The notes: generated from the letters alone by a model not told the origin. A stretch of DNA of 64,000 nt from Piliocolobus tephrosceles (GCF_002776525.5 NC_045438.1:146794095-146858094); one strand, 5' to 3'. Shown: positions 44,206-55,810, counted from the stretch's first letter. A program made the numbers and translations.

Positions 44206-44555
44206 GTCAGGCGTGGTGGCTCATGCATGTAATCCCAGCATTTTGGGAAGCTGAGGAAGCGGATCACTTGAGCTAAAGTGTTCAAGACCATCCTGGCCAA
44301 CATGACAAAACCAGTCTCTATTAAAAATATAAACATTTTTAATTTTTACTAAAAATACTCTACTAAAAATATAATATATATATATATCTCTATCAAAAAT
44401 ATAAAAATTAGCCAGGCATGGTGGTGTGCACCTGCAATCCCAGCTACTCAGGAGGCTGAGGCAGGAGAATCGCTTGAACCTGGGAGGCGGAGGTTGCAGT
44501 GAGCCAAGATTGCGCCATTGCACTCCAGCCTGAGCAAGAGTGAGACTCCGTCTCA
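44206..44555 (+). mobile_element. Alu with expanded linker
   Basis: The central linker (44,317-44,405) contains four imperfect copies of 'tctactaaaaatata' and an AT run at 44,369-44,385, so the element is longer than usual. Confidence 0.9.
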
Positions 44556-44558
44556 AAA

Positions 44559-44601
<43 letters not shown>

Positions 44602-44620
44602 GAGACTCCATCTCAAAATA
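44556..44620 (+). repeat. (AAAT)n microsatellite with duplicated Alu end
   Basis: About eleven AAAT units at 44,557-44,600, then 'agagactccatctcaaaataaataaat', a second copy of the Alu 3' end. Confidence 0.9.
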
Positions 44621-44795
44621 AATAAATACAAAAATTATCTGGGCGTGGTGGCATGCACCTGTAATCCCAGCTACTAAGGAGGCTGAGGCCTGAGAATTGC
44701 TTGAACCCAGAAGGTGGAGGTTGCAGTGAGCTGAGATCGCACTACTGCACTACAGCCTGGAGGACTGAATGAAATTGTGTCTCAAAAAAAAAAAA
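44621..44795 (+). mobile_element. Alu right-arm fragment
   Basis: Starts in the linker at 'acaaaaattatctgggcg' and has one arm and an A tail. It may be the older Alu into which the preceding element was inserted. Confidence 0.85.
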
Positions 44796-44823
44796 TGAAA
44801 GAAAGAAAAAGAAAAAAGAAACA

Positions 44824-45122
44824 GGCCGGGCATGGCGGCTTATGCCTGTAATCCCAGCACTTTGGGAGGCCGAGGCAAGCAGATCATAAGGTCAGGAGTT
44901 CGAGACGAGCCTGGCCAACATAATGAAGCCCTGTCTCTACTAAAAACACTAAAATTAGGCAGATGTGGTGGCACGCACCTGTGTCCCAGCTATTCAGGAG
45001 GCTGAGGCAGGAGAATCGCTTGAATCCAGGAGGCGGGGGTTGCAGTGAGCCGAGACCACAACCATTGCACTCCAGTCTGAGTGACAAGAGTGAGACTCCA
45101 TCAAAAAAAAAAAAAAAAAAAT
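44824..45122 (+). mobile_element. Alu, S-like
   Basis: Full-length plus-strand element; the tail runs into AATTAAAATTAAAAC and AAAG repeats to 45,168. Confidence 0.92.
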
Positions 45123-45169
45123 TAAAATTAAAACAAAAAACAAAAATTAAAAAGAAAGAAAGAAAGGGG

Positions 45170-45341
45170 TAGGATTTTTCAGACTTTGGTATATTTCGTT
45201 TTTGTATCGGTCCACAGAGATAATCAATTCTCCTCAGTCTTTATGGTTGGCTTACCAATTTTCAGGGCTTTTTTGACTAGCACTGGGAACTCAGCAAGTC
45301 TTCATCCTACTTTGTTTTAAACTACATATATATATATATTT
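45170..45341. other. Unique spacer with a short AT run
   Basis: AT run at 45,325-45,339 next to the following Alu tail. No gene seen. Confidence 0.4.
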
Positions 45342-45627
45342 TTTTGAGACGGAGTCTGGCTCTGTCGCCCAGGCTGGAGCGCAGTGGCCGGATCTCAGCT
45401 CACTGCAAGCTCCGCCTCCCCAGGTTCACACCATTCTCCTGCCTCAGCCTCCCGAGTAGCTGGGACTACAGGCGCCAGCCACCTCGCCCGGCTAGTTTTT
45501 TGTATTTTTTAGTAGAGACGGGGTTTCACCGTGTTAGCCAGGATGGTCTGGATCTCCTGACCTCGTGATCCACTGGTCTCGGCCTCCCAAAGTGCTGGGA
45601 TTACAGGCTTGAGCCACCGCGCCCGGC
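45342..45627 (-). mobile_element. AluY, monkey-type
   Basis: Minus-strand copy with the young monkey signature ('gctgagatccggcc' and 'ggctcaagcctg' in its own orientation) and a 10-base deletion near 45,420. Flanks share 'ttaaactata' against 'ttaaactacata'. Confidence 0.93.
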
Positions 45628-45639
45628 CTTAAACTATAT

Positions 45640-45785
45640 TTCTTTAGACAAGTCATTGGTTTTATTTACCTGCTGAAACTGAGAAGTAATTACCTACTTC
45701 ATAGGGTTGTTATGAGGATTAAATGAGATACTTAACTAAAGTGCTTAATCTAGAAGTGACATACAGTAACAGCTATCATTCAGTT
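45640..45785 (+). mobile_element. MIR element
   Basis: The MIR core and 3' part are visible: 'agacaagtcattggttttat', 'cttcatagggttgttatgag', 'gattaaatgagatac'. Confidence 0.7.
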
Positions 45786-46025
45786 TCAAATACTCCACGG
45801 CTTGCCTAACAATTTTCCTGCAGTCAAAAACACTACTGAAATGTTTTTTCAACAATGATCATTTTATTGCAAAAATATTTTTAAGAATAATGAACGGCCC
45901 ATCTTTCTCCTTTCCCAAAAGGTATCTAGAAGACTGAAATCCTGTTTTTTTCCTAAGCCCTACAGATTGTTGGTTTTTCCTTGTACACTGGTTGTTTTTA
46001 CTATATTATTCTAATTACTTTCATT
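45786..46025. other. Unique spacer, no gene seen
   Basis: Nothing recognised. Confidence 0.4.
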
Positions 46026-46029
46026 TCTT

Positions 46030-46455
46030 AGAGTAAAATCTAAGCTTCATAGCATACCGAGGCCCTCCCGCTATGGCTTTCTCTTTACCCCTCCCTCAAT
46101 CTTTAATTTCCATCAATCTCTGACTCACACTGCACTCTGATAATGCTAAACTGCTTGTAGCAATACTGTGGCAGGCCTACGTGCTTTTACTCACATCATT
46201 CTCTCTGATATTTATCCTACCTTTCTCCTGTTTCTAATTCTTATTCACCTTTCAGATCCTTTTAAGCCCTCATTTCCTGAGGGAAGCCTTTCTAGAACCC
46301 CCCAAGTTAGACTAAGTGTCCCTCCTCGGTGGTCACATTGCAGATCTCTATCCTCTCAGGAGATAGAATTTTTTATTAAGAATATGAATTTTTCAGTCAC
46401 CTGCTTGGTGTGCAGAACCTGGCTTGCTTTGTGCTCATGATCAGATTACTTCACT
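46030..46455 (+). mobile_element. L2 LINE fragment
   Basis: Contains 'agagtaaaatctaagcttc', 'cacctttcagatccttttaag' and 'cctgagggaagcctttc', an L2 3' region. The 90-residue frame over it is not a gene. Confidence 0.6.
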
Positions 46456-46470
46456 TTTTCTTTCTTTTAT

Positions 46471-46765
46471 GAGACAGAGTCTTGCTCTGTCACCCAGGCT
46501 GGAGTGCAATGGTGCAATCTCGGTTCACTGCAACCTCCACCTCCCTGTTCAAGCGATTCACATTCATGCCTCAGCCTCCCAAGCAGCTGAGATGGCAGGC
46601 ATGTGCCACCACACCCAGCAATTTTTTTTTTTTTTTTGTATTTTTTATAGAGATAGGATTTTACCATGTTGGCCAGGCTGGTCTCCAACTCCCGGCCTCA
46701 AGTGATCCACCTGCCTCAGTCTCCCAAAATGTTGAGATTACAGGTGTGAGCTACCGCACCTGGCC
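46471..46765 (-). mobile_element. Alu, older
   Basis: Minus-strand element with both arms and a T run in the linker (46,622-46,637). Confidence 0.91.
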
Positions 46766-47130
46766 TACTTCAGCATTTTGAACCTCTGTTACCATGTGTA
46801 AAACAACATATCACCACCTGCATTGTAAGACTGTAAAGATAAAATGTCATCCAAAATGTAAAGTGCTTACCAGATAAACTTGACAAGTAAAAACAGCTGA
46901 CATTTATTGAGTTCTATCGTTTAGAAAGAAAGTTAAAGCAGTGAGATAGTAGATGGTAAATTTCCTTTTGATTCTCAGCTTTTCTTCTCAGCTATAAAGG
47001 TCTGGAACTTCCATAAATGATCTTCCTTAAGGATGATGGGCATTGAAAACAAAAGCTACACAAATTCTCAAGACACCTCTGATCTACATAAGTTACACCA
47101 GAAACTAGACTTCCGAATCAGCAGCACTGC
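46766..47130. other. Unique sequence with a possible MIR start
   Basis: The first 80 bases resemble MIR ('gtgtaaaacaacatatcacc...attgtaagactgtaaag'), weak. Confidence 0.35.
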
Positions 47131-47441
47131 TTTTTTTCTTTTTCTTTATTTTTGTTTGAGACAGGGTCTTGTTCTGTTGCCCAGGCTGGAGTGCAGTGGT
47201 GTGATCTCAGCTCACTGCAGACTTGATCTCCCAGGCTAAAGCAATCTTCCCACCTCAGCCTCCTGAGTAGCTGGGACTATAGGCGAGTGCCACCATGCCC
47301 AGCCGGTTTTTTTGTATTTTTTGTACAGACAGGGTTTCACCATATTGCCCAGGCTGGTTTTGAACTCCTGAACTCAAGCGATGTGCACAACTCGGCCTCC
47401 CAAAGTGCTGGGATTACAAGCATAAGCCACCACACCCGGCC
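47131..47441 (-). mobile_element. Alu, old (AluJ-like)
   Basis: 'gacagggtcttgttctgttg', 'agacttgatctcccaggc' and 'ctcaagcgatgtgcac' fit AluJ. Confidence 0.91.
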
Positions 47442-47955
47442 AGTATCTTTCAAATACAGATGGAAATATTTCTTCCTACAGATAGATGTTTATTTCCTTT
47501 CCTCCCCAGCATCTTTGCAGTCCTGCTTTTGCACTCCCAGATCCTATCAGATAACTGTCCTAACATTTGTGCTGTTATAATATACACTTCATGTGGAATC
47601 AGTTTTCTATCTATTATAGAGCTTTCTCTGAAACCTTGGCATTAGTTAGATGAATGGGTGGTAGCTTTTTCAGTAAAAAGTACATCACAGCTTCTGATTA
47701 CAAACTCATGTTCTTGGATGATCACCCTATGTAGACACAAAGCAGTCTTCAGGCTAACATAATTATGCAGGAGAAATACCTTTAACTTCCTGGGAGAAAA
47801 AAAGATCCTGATCCTATTCTAATGATGCTAAATGGCATTATTTGGGGGTTCCACTCCTGGCTTTCTGTTGCATAACATTTATCCCTTATATCTGACTTAG
47901 ATAAAGTCTTTACCCCAAAGGCAGTACAATTGAATGGAAATACTCTTACCTGTTT
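47442..47955. other. Unique sequence, no gene seen
   Basis: No firm element. The frame at 47,287-47,580 starts within the Alu and is not a gene. Confidence 0.4.
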
Positions 47956-47971
47956 TCTTTTTCTTTTTCTT

Positions 47972-48293
47972 TTCTTTTTTTTTTTTTGAGATGGAGTCTT
48001 GCTGTGGCTCTGTCGCCCAAGCTGGAGTGTAGTGGCCGGATCTCAGCTCACTGCAAGCTCCGCCTCCCGGGTTTACGCCATTCTCCTGCCTCAGCCTCCG
48101 GAGTAGCTGGGACTACAGGCGCCCGCCACCTCGCCCGACTAGTTTTTTTTTTTTTTTTTTTTTTTTTTTATTTTTTGTAGAGGTGGGGTTTCACCGTGTT
48201 AGCCAGGATGGTCTCGATATCCTGACCTCGTGATCCGCCCGTCTCGGCCTCCCAAAGTGCTGGGATTACAGGCTTGAGCCACCGCGCCCGGCC
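47972..48293 (-). mobile_element. AluY, monkey-type, with expanded linker
   Basis: The linker is a run of about 28 T (48,143-48,169), far longer than usual. Flanks share 'acctgttttctttt' on both sides. Confidence 0.94.
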
Positions 48294-48309
48294 AACCTGT
48301 TTTCTTTTG

Positions 48310-49340
48310 ATTCTGCATTATATTTGTGCTCCAAAATTCATGTAACTTTGCCATGACTTTTTATTTTTCCTATGGAAATACTTATTTGAGATGATAACAG
48401 CCTTAAACAAGAATAGAACTGGTGAATATTTTGTTTTGTGGAGAGAGGTATTATTAGACTTTCTCCTCTGGGCTAAAACAAAACACAAAAAGCTCAAGGT
48501 TATCCTAGGCATAAAAGCTTCTCAGAGAGGCATTTTTATTATAGCTTTGACATACTCAATCTGGGAAGCCTATCACCAATAGACACAACTGAGAAGCATA
48601 AGGGATAAACAAGGTGGCTTTTCCCCCAGCCACCTGCTTTCTATCCCATGCTTTCTAATGTATTGCCCTGTGTATGAATAATTACACTGATGACACTTTC
48701 TCTACCTATTTGGAATAGGCAGTCTTGTACATTTGCATGGGTTATTGCCTGCTCTATATACTCAGTTTTGATATTTACTTTTCCTTCTGGTTTATGTAAA
48801 TCTCATATGAGGTTTCCTTCAGTTTTGTAGTAGTTTTTTCTCTCTTTATTTTTTACATTTGCTTTTTATTTGCTGGCAAGCTGAGTCCTCAGAAAAAGAG
48901 CTGGAAACAAACCCCTGAATCCAGAGCACAGGCAGGGACTCTGATAACAGACCTTCCCAGCCTGGCTCAAAGGTGGTCAGATCTTCATCTTTGGGGAATA
49001 CGCAAGGGCCATCATCCTATTTAAACTAGGGCAAAGAGGCAACCATTTGTCTTCTCCTTCAGAGCCAGCAATCTTTCCATGTAATAAATGACTTCATTCT
49101 GCAGCTGGAATTACAGAGGTTAAATTTGCAGCTAAGTATAATCCTTTACCTGTTGCAGCAGCTTCCAGAGGCTTCTCTCATTTTTTAGCAAAAAATATCA
49201 CTTTGAGTCTACAATAGAAGTGGGTATGTGCTCAGACAAAATTGTTAAGAATGTGGGTGAGAGCCTGATATGGAAAAATATAAATTATTAATCCAAAAGT
49301 ATTTCTATAGTTTTTCTCCTAACTTGCTTTATTGATTTAT
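48310..49340. other. Repeat-poor unique segment
   Basis: About 1 kb without recognisable repeats or genes. Confidence 0.45.
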
Positions 49341-49344
49341 TCTT

Positions 49345-49500
49345 TTATTTATTTATGTTGAGATGTAGTCTCGCTCTGTCTCGCGTGATCTCAGCCCACT
49401 GTAACCTCTGCCTCCCAGGTTCGAGTGATTCTCGTGCTTCAGCCTCCCACATAGCTCGGATTACAAGCATGCACCACCACGCCCAACTAATTTTTGGTTT
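49345..49500 (-). mobile_element. Alu, partial and internally deleted
   Basis: 'gtctcgctctgtctcgcgtg' lacks about 20 bases of the usual arm. It stops at 'caactaatttttgg', where the next Alu is inserted. Confidence 0.87.
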
Positions 49501-49507
49501 TTTTTGT

Positions 49508-49811
49508 TTTTGTTTTTTTTTTTTTTGATACGGAGTCTTGCTCTGTTCCCCAGACTGGAGTGCAGTGGCCGGGTCTCAGCTCACTGCAAGCTCTGCCTCC
49601 CGGGTTCATGCCATTCTCCTGCCTCAGCCTCCCAAGTAGCTGGGAGTACAGGCGCCGGCCACCTCGCCCGGCTAGTTTTTTGTATTTTTTAGTAGAGACG
49701 GGGTTTCACCATGTTGTCCAGGATGGTCTCAAATCCCTGACCTCAAGTGATCCGCCCACCTCAGCCTCCCAAAGTGCTGGGATTACAGCTGTAAGCCACT
49801 TCCCCTGGCCA
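49508..49811 (-). mobile_element. AluY, monkey-type
   Basis: Minus-strand, with 'gctgagacccggccactg' in its own orientation. It is inserted into the linker of the preceding Alu. Confidence 0.92.
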
Positions 49812-50122
49812 GCATTTTTCCAACATCAGAAACCCTCCCCCACAATCTTTATTCTTCTTAGCAGTACTACCATCTAACCTGTAAGAGAACAAAAAATGTG
49901 GGAGCTACCCTGTGCTCTCCACTCTCCCCTCCCTGCCCTGGCCATTGCCTACATCAGCAAAGAATCCTCCCTTTCATTTTATTTCCTTAGCATCGCTGAC
50001 ATCCTTCCCCACCTACCCTCTAACTACTACTTAGTTCAGGCCCTCATCCTCTTTTACCTAAACAACTGTAATGGTCTCTGGACAATGTTTGTGTACCCCC
50101 CAAGTTCATATGTTGAAGCCTG

Positions 50123-51307
50123 TATTAGGGTTCTTCAGAAGGACAGAACGAATAGGATAGATGTATATATGAAAGCCTGGTAGGAGTTATTATGAAATTA
50201 TTTTAGGCAGATAGAGAGGAAAAGGGGTCCTTGTAAAGTTTTCGTTTTTAAAGCTGCTCCCGAAACGTTTCTTGTCTAGCTGGAAAGTCCGGGCTCTTAG
50301 AGCCCCGCCAGCAACCTTTGATATGCAAATGTAGGCCATTAGAAACTGGGTCCACCCAAACATGGCGATTCTTGCAGCCTCCTTGCCCTTGCCCGGACAT
50401 GTGCCTGGCAACATGGCCACCCCCAGGTTTCCCCACGTGTGCAAAACATCATGGCTCCCTGCATTTGCATATTAATAGAATAGGGTGGGAGGGCCGTTTT
50501 TTTCACTGGCTACGTGAATTTGCCTGGTCAAAGCAATCCCCTGAGCCCCATGCAAGTCAAACATCGCCTCCTCCAGCCTCTTCATATACCTGACTGGTAT
50601 CCATGGCACACAGGGTCTCCTCTCTCGGCTTTGGAGCCCCCCTTCCTCTGTTTTTGTATGGTGGAGCTTCTTGCATCTTCTCCCTTCCTTCTTGCCTATT
50701 AAACTCTCTGCTCCTTAAAACCACTCCACGTGTGTCCATGTCATTATATCTAACCCGACTCAAGACGAAGAATCCTGGTGTTCCTCCACTCATTGGAGTA
50801 GAATCAAAAGGGTTTTTATTAAGGAGAATTGACTCACTATCACAGAGTGAAGGAGTCCCACAATAGGCCATCTGCAAGCTGAGGACCAAGGAAGCCCATG
50901 GTGGCTCCATCCAAGTCCCAAAGCCTCCAAAGTAGGGAAGCTGACAGTGCAGCTTTCAGTCTGTGGCTGAAGACCAGAGAGCTCCTGGCAAACCACTGGT
51001 GTAGGTCCAAGAGTCCAAAGGTCAAAGAACTCGGAGTCTGACGTTCTAGGACAGGAAGCATCTAGCATGGGAGAAAGACGAAAGCTGGAAGACTCAGCAA
51101 GCCAGCTTATTCCACCTTTTCCTGTCTGCTTTTTTAGTTGTGCTGGCTGCCAATTGGATGGTGCCCACCCACACTAAGGGTGGGTCTTCCACTCCCAATC
51201 CACTGACTCAAATGTTAAACTCCTCTGGTAACACCCTCACAAACACACCCAGGAACAATACTTTGCATCTTTCGATCCAGTCAAGTTGACACCTAATATT
51301 AACCATC
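50123..51307 (+). mobile_element. Medium-copy repeat, third layer of the nest
   Basis: It begins 'gtattagggttcttcagaag' and ends 'gtcaagttgacacctaatat' followed by 'taaccatcaa'. I know this as a common mammalian repeat but cannot name it. It sits inside the MLT1 LTR and is itself split at about 50,175-50,805. Confidence 0.6.
50176..50805 (+). mobile_element. Class I ERV solo LTR, innermost layer of the nest
   Basis: A single LTR with 'tgctcccgaaacgtttcttg' near its start, an AT-rich promoter-like word 'gcatattaatagaatagg' (50,465), and 'tgcctattaaactctctgctcc' (50,692) with the polyadenylation signal ATTAAA. No internal retroviral sequence follows, so this is a solo LTR. The family name is not assigned. 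Its R/U5-like end resembles the fragment at 17,122. Confidence 0.65.
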
Positions 51308-52154
51308 AAAAACCCTAACCCCTAGTGTGACTATATTTGGAGACAGGAACTCTAAGGAAGTAATTAAGGTTGAATGGGGTCATAAGGGTGGGGCCCTGAT
51401 CCCCTAGAATTAGTGCCCTTATAAGAAGGGACATCAGAACTCTCTCTCTCTCATTTCTTTTTTCTCCATGTGCATGCACAGATGAAAGGCCATGGGAGGA
51501 CACCGTGAGGAGGTGACCATCTGCAAGCCAGAAAGAGAACCCTCACCACATACCGACCTTGCCAGACCTTGATCTGGGACTTCGAACGTCCACAACTGTG
51601 AGAAAATTAATATTCTGTTGTTTAAGCCCCCTAGTCTGCGTCTGCAATATTTTGCTATCACAGCCCAAGCGGACTAATGCAGACTCCAAATTGGTTTCCT
51701 TCTCCATAATTACCCTAGCGCCATGTCCAAACCATTGGAAGCACTATTCCAGAGTGACCTTTATAAAAATGCCATTACGATCACATTATTCCTGTCTGTA
51801 AGAAAAAAAAAAAAATCAATCAATGGCTCTCTCCACTGCCAGAGTCCAAACTCAGTTTCCTCTCTAATGGCCTTATCTACCCTTACTACATCATTGCCTA
51901 CCATCTCCCCTCCCCACACATCAACATCTCCATCCAAACAAAGTCACTTGTAGCTCCTGAATACACCTCTCCTGTGTTGTTCTGTCTGTTACCCCTCCAC
52001 TCCCCAAGGCCCAGGCCTAGTGAAGGTCTATTTTTTAACTTGGGTTATTTTTTAACTTGGGCTCGCCTTCTCATTGGAGCCTTTCCTGATCTTCAGCTTG
52101 CAAGGAACTGAACTCTCCCCATACTCTATGCCACAATTGTACCTAATTTGTCTT

Positions 52155-52900
52155 CATTACGACACTTACATGCTGATATGGTTTGAATCTGTGTCCCCAC
52201 CAAATCTCATGTGGAGTTGTAATCCCCAGTGTTGGAGGTGGGGCCTGGTGGGGGGTGATTGGTTCATGGAGGTGGAGTTCTCATGAATTGGTTACACTAT
52301 CCCCTTCGTGCCATTCTTATGATAGTATGAGTAACTTATCATGAGATCTGGTGGTTTAAAAGTATGCAGCACCAGGCTGGGCCTATAATCCCAGCACTTT
52401 GGGAGGCCGAGGCGTGCGCATCACCTGAGGTCAGGAATTCGAGACCAGCCTGATCAACATGAAGAAACCCCATCTCTACTAAAAATACAAAATTAGCCAG
52501 GCGTGGTGGTGCACACCTGTAATCCCAGCTACTTGGGAGGCTGAGGCAGGAGAATCGCTTGAATCCGGGTGGCAGAGGTTTTGATGAGCCGAGATTGTGC
52601 CATTGCACTCCAGCATGGGCAACAAGAGCAAACTCCGTCTAAAAAAAAAAGTATGTAGCCCTCCCTCCACCAGCCCCCGCCACCGCTGCCCCCGTCTTCC
52701 TCCTGCTCTGGCCATGTAAGACGTGCTTGCTTCCTCTTCATCCTCTGCCATGACTGCAAGTTTCCTGAGACCTCCCCAAAGGCCAAGCAGATGCCAGCAT
52801 CATGCTTCCTGTAGAGCCTGAGGAACTGTGAGTCAATTAAACCTTTTTTCTTTATAATTACGCAGTCTCAGGTACTTATTTATAGCAATGCAAGAAGGAA
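52155..52900 (+). mobile_element. THE1/MST-type LTR, split by an Alu
   Basis: Starts 'tgatatggtttgaatctgtg' and 'tccccaccaaatctcatg', typical of THE1/MST (ERVL-MaLR). After the Alu it continues with 'tcctgctctggccatgtaag' and 'ctgtgagtcaattaaacc' (polyadenylation signal ATTAAA at 52,836). Confidence 0.85.
52374..52652 (+). mobile_element. Alu inside the THE1/MST LTR
   Basis: Flanked by 'aaagtatgcagc' before and 'aaagtatgtagc' after. Its head is shortened ('ggctgggcctataatccc'), so about 20 bases of the usual start are missing. Confidence 0.92.
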
Positions 52901-54525
52901 CAAATACGCACAGTCTGGTGTTTCCTATATATGTCTTCCATGCTAGGGTGTGTGCCTTATTTATCATTGTATTTCTAGTACCTAGCATAGTGCCTGGCAC
53001 ACAACAGGCATTCAATGCAATGTTTGTTTAATTTGAAGAATGACATGGAAAGACTGGGGAAAAATACCAAGAACAGTGTTTCCCCTTCTACCAGGTCAAA
53101 AACATGTGACCTTTTTTCATCCTTGTTGATGTTGATCTTGATAGTATTATCTCATCACTCTAATCTGCTGAGAATTTTTTTGTTTGTTTTGGCACTTAGA
53201 TCTAATATGATAAATGTGCCAATCACAAATTCCATATCTTTAGCCAAGTTATTGATTTCATAAAGGGATTAATAAGTTCTGGTGAGAGCCCTGAGGAAGG
53301 ACATTAAAAATTTCCCTCTACTTTGATATTAATCCATTATCTAATTACCTTCATCGTTCACCTGCTTACTTATCTAACAAATTCTCCTGCCATCCAACCC
53401 ACTGTAATCTTTTTCCCTAAACTGTATCTGCCTCAGGGAAACTTGCTCAGAAGAACATCCGACCCATTGTTATGCTTTCATGGCAAGGTCATGGTAAGGT
53501 AACTGCTCTTCTCTCACCCCCTGCTGTGTTTCCATACACCGTTATTTATATAGTCTGCATACGTGGAATTTGATAAAGTTTACTATAAACACTTAAGCAT
53601 TTTAGCTATGTTTTGAAATTGAGTTTGAGCTCAAATTGTATTATATTCCCATTATTTTTACCACACATGAAATTAGGACTTCAGAACACAGATCCTCAGT
53701 GACCCCTTGTAGAATGTGCCTTGGTGTTACACCATTGGCCTTTACTGAAGGATATCAAAGAACTGGAGACATGAAAGCTCTTTTTGTGTCTATTGTAGTG
53801 ATGTTGCCAAGGATAATTTTCACTCTATCGTACCATATCCTCTTTATGAGAATCCATAGGAGAAATATTTCACAGGTTTTAGGATCAAAAAGTGTTTTAC
53901 CTATAGTTTGGCTTTAATCTTATTGATAAATCTTGCCATTAATCAGGTTCCCTCTTTGCTTGACTCCTCAGAAGCATAAAGCCAGACTTGCTGCTCATCT
54001 CTAGCATCTATTCAAGGTGAGAAGGTAAACATTGTGTGTGCTAATCTCATCTCTTTCATTAATTTAGTTTTTCTACCCTTAGTTCCTATGGAGCAGTTAT
54101 CTCAAAAATTCAGTTTTATCTTTTACATTTATGTAAAATGCAGCACAGGAATCAGGGCATAAATAATTTTCAGTCTCTTTTTACAAATAGGGAAACTGAA
54201 TGCCCTGATAAGCTGATAAGCTTTGGGAAAGGTGTGCTATGACTGATTAACCCAATGATTCCTAGCTTTTCAAACTGACCTTCTGTATTTGCTAGCTGTA
54301 ATGACAAGCATGACGTGGTTTAGAATTATTTCAATTTAACATTTGTGTTCAATTCTATTTATGTTCACGCTATGGCTACATAATGCCAAAACATTTGGAC
54401 AGCAAGTCAAAACTTCAGTTATCTTGGTGGTGGTCATACCTTATTATTCCTTCTTACATTCACGTGATTGATTGTTTTTTCTCTTTACACAAAAGTTTTA
54501 GTGTCAAACCCAGTCATGAAAGTGC
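52901..54525. other. Mostly unique sequence
   Basis: 52,930-53,020 resembles an L2 3' end ('cctagcatagtgcctggcac'). A MIR-like piece may lie at 54,180-54,240. The frames at 53,015-53,263 and 53,636-53,917 have no known domain. Confidence 0.45.
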
Positions 54526-54530
54526 AAACT

Positions 54531-54842
54531 CTTTTTTTTTTTTTTTTTTTTTTTTGGAGACAGAGTCTTGCTCTGTCACCCAGGCTGGAGTGCAGTGGCG
54601 CGATCTCGGTTCACTGCAAGCTCCAACTCCCGGGTTCATGCTATTCTCCTGCCTCAGCCTCCTGAGTAGCTGGGACTACAGGCGTCCACCACCATGCCTG
54701 GCTGATTTTGTATTGTATTTTTAGTAGAGACGGGGTTTCACCATGTTCGTCAGGATGGTCTTGATCTCTTGACCTCAAGTGATCTGCCTGCCTCAGCCTC
54801 CCAAAGTGCTAGGGTTACAGGCATGAGCCACCACGCCTGGCC
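54531..54842 (-). mobile_element. AluY/S-like element with target-site duplication
   Basis: Minus-strand element; flanks share 'aaagtgcaaac' before and 'aaaagttcaaac' after. A T tail of about 23. Confidence 0.92.
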
Positions 54843-54872
54843 AAAAGTTCAAACATTATATGGTGTAGAGTG

Positions 54873-55172
54873 TAAGCCGATGCGGTGGCTCATGCCTGCA
54901 ATCCCAGCACTTTGGGAGGCCGAGGCAGGCAGATCACTTGAGGTCAGGAGTTTGAGACCAGCCTGGTCAACATGGTGAAACCCTGTCTCTTCTAAAAACA
55001 CAAAAGTTAGCCAGGCACTCACAGGTGGTGAGTGACTGTAATCCCGGCTATTTGGGAGGCTGAGGCAGAATTGCTTGAACCTGGGAGGTGGAGATTGCAG
55101 CGAGACAAGACCGTGCCACTGTGCTCCAACCTGGGCGACACAGTGAGACTAGGTCTCAAAAAACAAACAAAA
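54873..55172 (+). mobile_element. Alu, older
   Basis: Plus-strand Alu; the right arm has an insertion 'actcacaggtggtgag' near 55,018. Tail AAAAAACAAACAAAAAAAG. Confidence 0.9.
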
Positions 55173-55182
55173 AAAGAATGTT

Positions 55183-55350
55183 GGGGGGAGGGATTGCATT
55201 GGGGAGTTATACCTGATATAAATGATGAATTGATGGGTGCTGACGAGTTGATGGGTGCAGCACACCAACATTGCACAGATATACATATGTAACAAACCTG
55301 CACGTTATGCATATGTACCCTAGAAATTAAAGTATAATAAAAAAAAAAAA
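55183..55350 (+). mobile_element. Young L1 3' end, strongly 5'-truncated
   Basis: Only the last 168 bases of the L1 3' region plus tail are present, ending 'attaaagtataataaaa'. A 10-bp target duplication, aaagaatgtt, lies at 55,173-55,182 and 55,351-55,360. The 'gatgggtgctgacgagttg' reading is a monkey-type feature. Confidence 0.88.
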
Positions 55351-55360
55351 AAAGAATGTT

Positions 55361-55570
55361 AACTCAGGACCCAGAAATCACAGGTTCTAGTCCTGATTAT
55401 ACTAAGACTTGTGGTGAGGCACTAACTTCTCTGCGTTTACATTTCCTCAAATCCATGAAACAATGGTAATGCCTCCCAGGCTCTGTAGCTCAACGGGGAA
55501 AATAGATGAAAAAGCACTTGGAGAAGTAAGTGCTAGATGATTATTAGAGAATGGCTTTGAGTCAGAAAAC
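55361..55570 (+). mobile_element. MIR-like element
   Basis: The MIR order is visible: 'ggttctagtcctgattatac', 'gaggcactaacttctctgcg', 'aacaatggtaatgcctccc'. Confidence 0.6.
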
Positions 55571-55810
55571 ACAATATTATCATCTCTACATAATAATACT
55601 TTATATACAAAGCTTCTGACTTCTGTAAGTGGAGCAGGTCATAGGAAGCATAAATACACATTCACATGTAGGTTGAAAAGTCAAAAAAAAAAAAAAAAGC
55701 ACAGTGCCTTAGCATTTTAGCCACAGAAAGAAGGAAGTGGGGTAGTTTCCTAGAGAACCCCTAGATTCAATCAGCCAAGTTCCACTATTTCTTTGCTGTA
55801 TCTACATTGT
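55571..55810. other. Unique spacer
   Basis: No gene or element recognised apart from an A run near 55,684-55,698. Confidence 0.4.

Larger units (their letters stand above)
50086..51684 (+). mobile_element. MLT1-type LTR, second layer of the nest
   Basis: The start 'tttgtgtaccccccaagttc' and 'atatgttgaagcct' (50,086-50,122) resumes at 51,308 with 'aaaccctaacccctagtgtg' and ends at 'gcccaagcggactaatgc' near 51,680. Intact MLT1 copies have these parts joined. Confidence 0.75.
49880..52065 (+). mobile_element. L2 LINE, outer layer of a nest
   Basis: The L2 words 'ccattgcctacatcagc', 'caggccctcatcctctttt' and 'caactgtaatggtctc' (to 50,085) continue after 51,685 with 'ccaaattggtttccttc', 'aaatgccattacgatcacat' and 'ggctctctccactgcc'. 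An MLT1-type LTR lies between the two parts. Confidence 0.7.

Noticed and set aside
17122..50720. Similarity between 17,122-17,235 and 50,609-50,720
   Set aside because: The match is diverged and fits two separate copies of related LTRs, not a segmental duplication.
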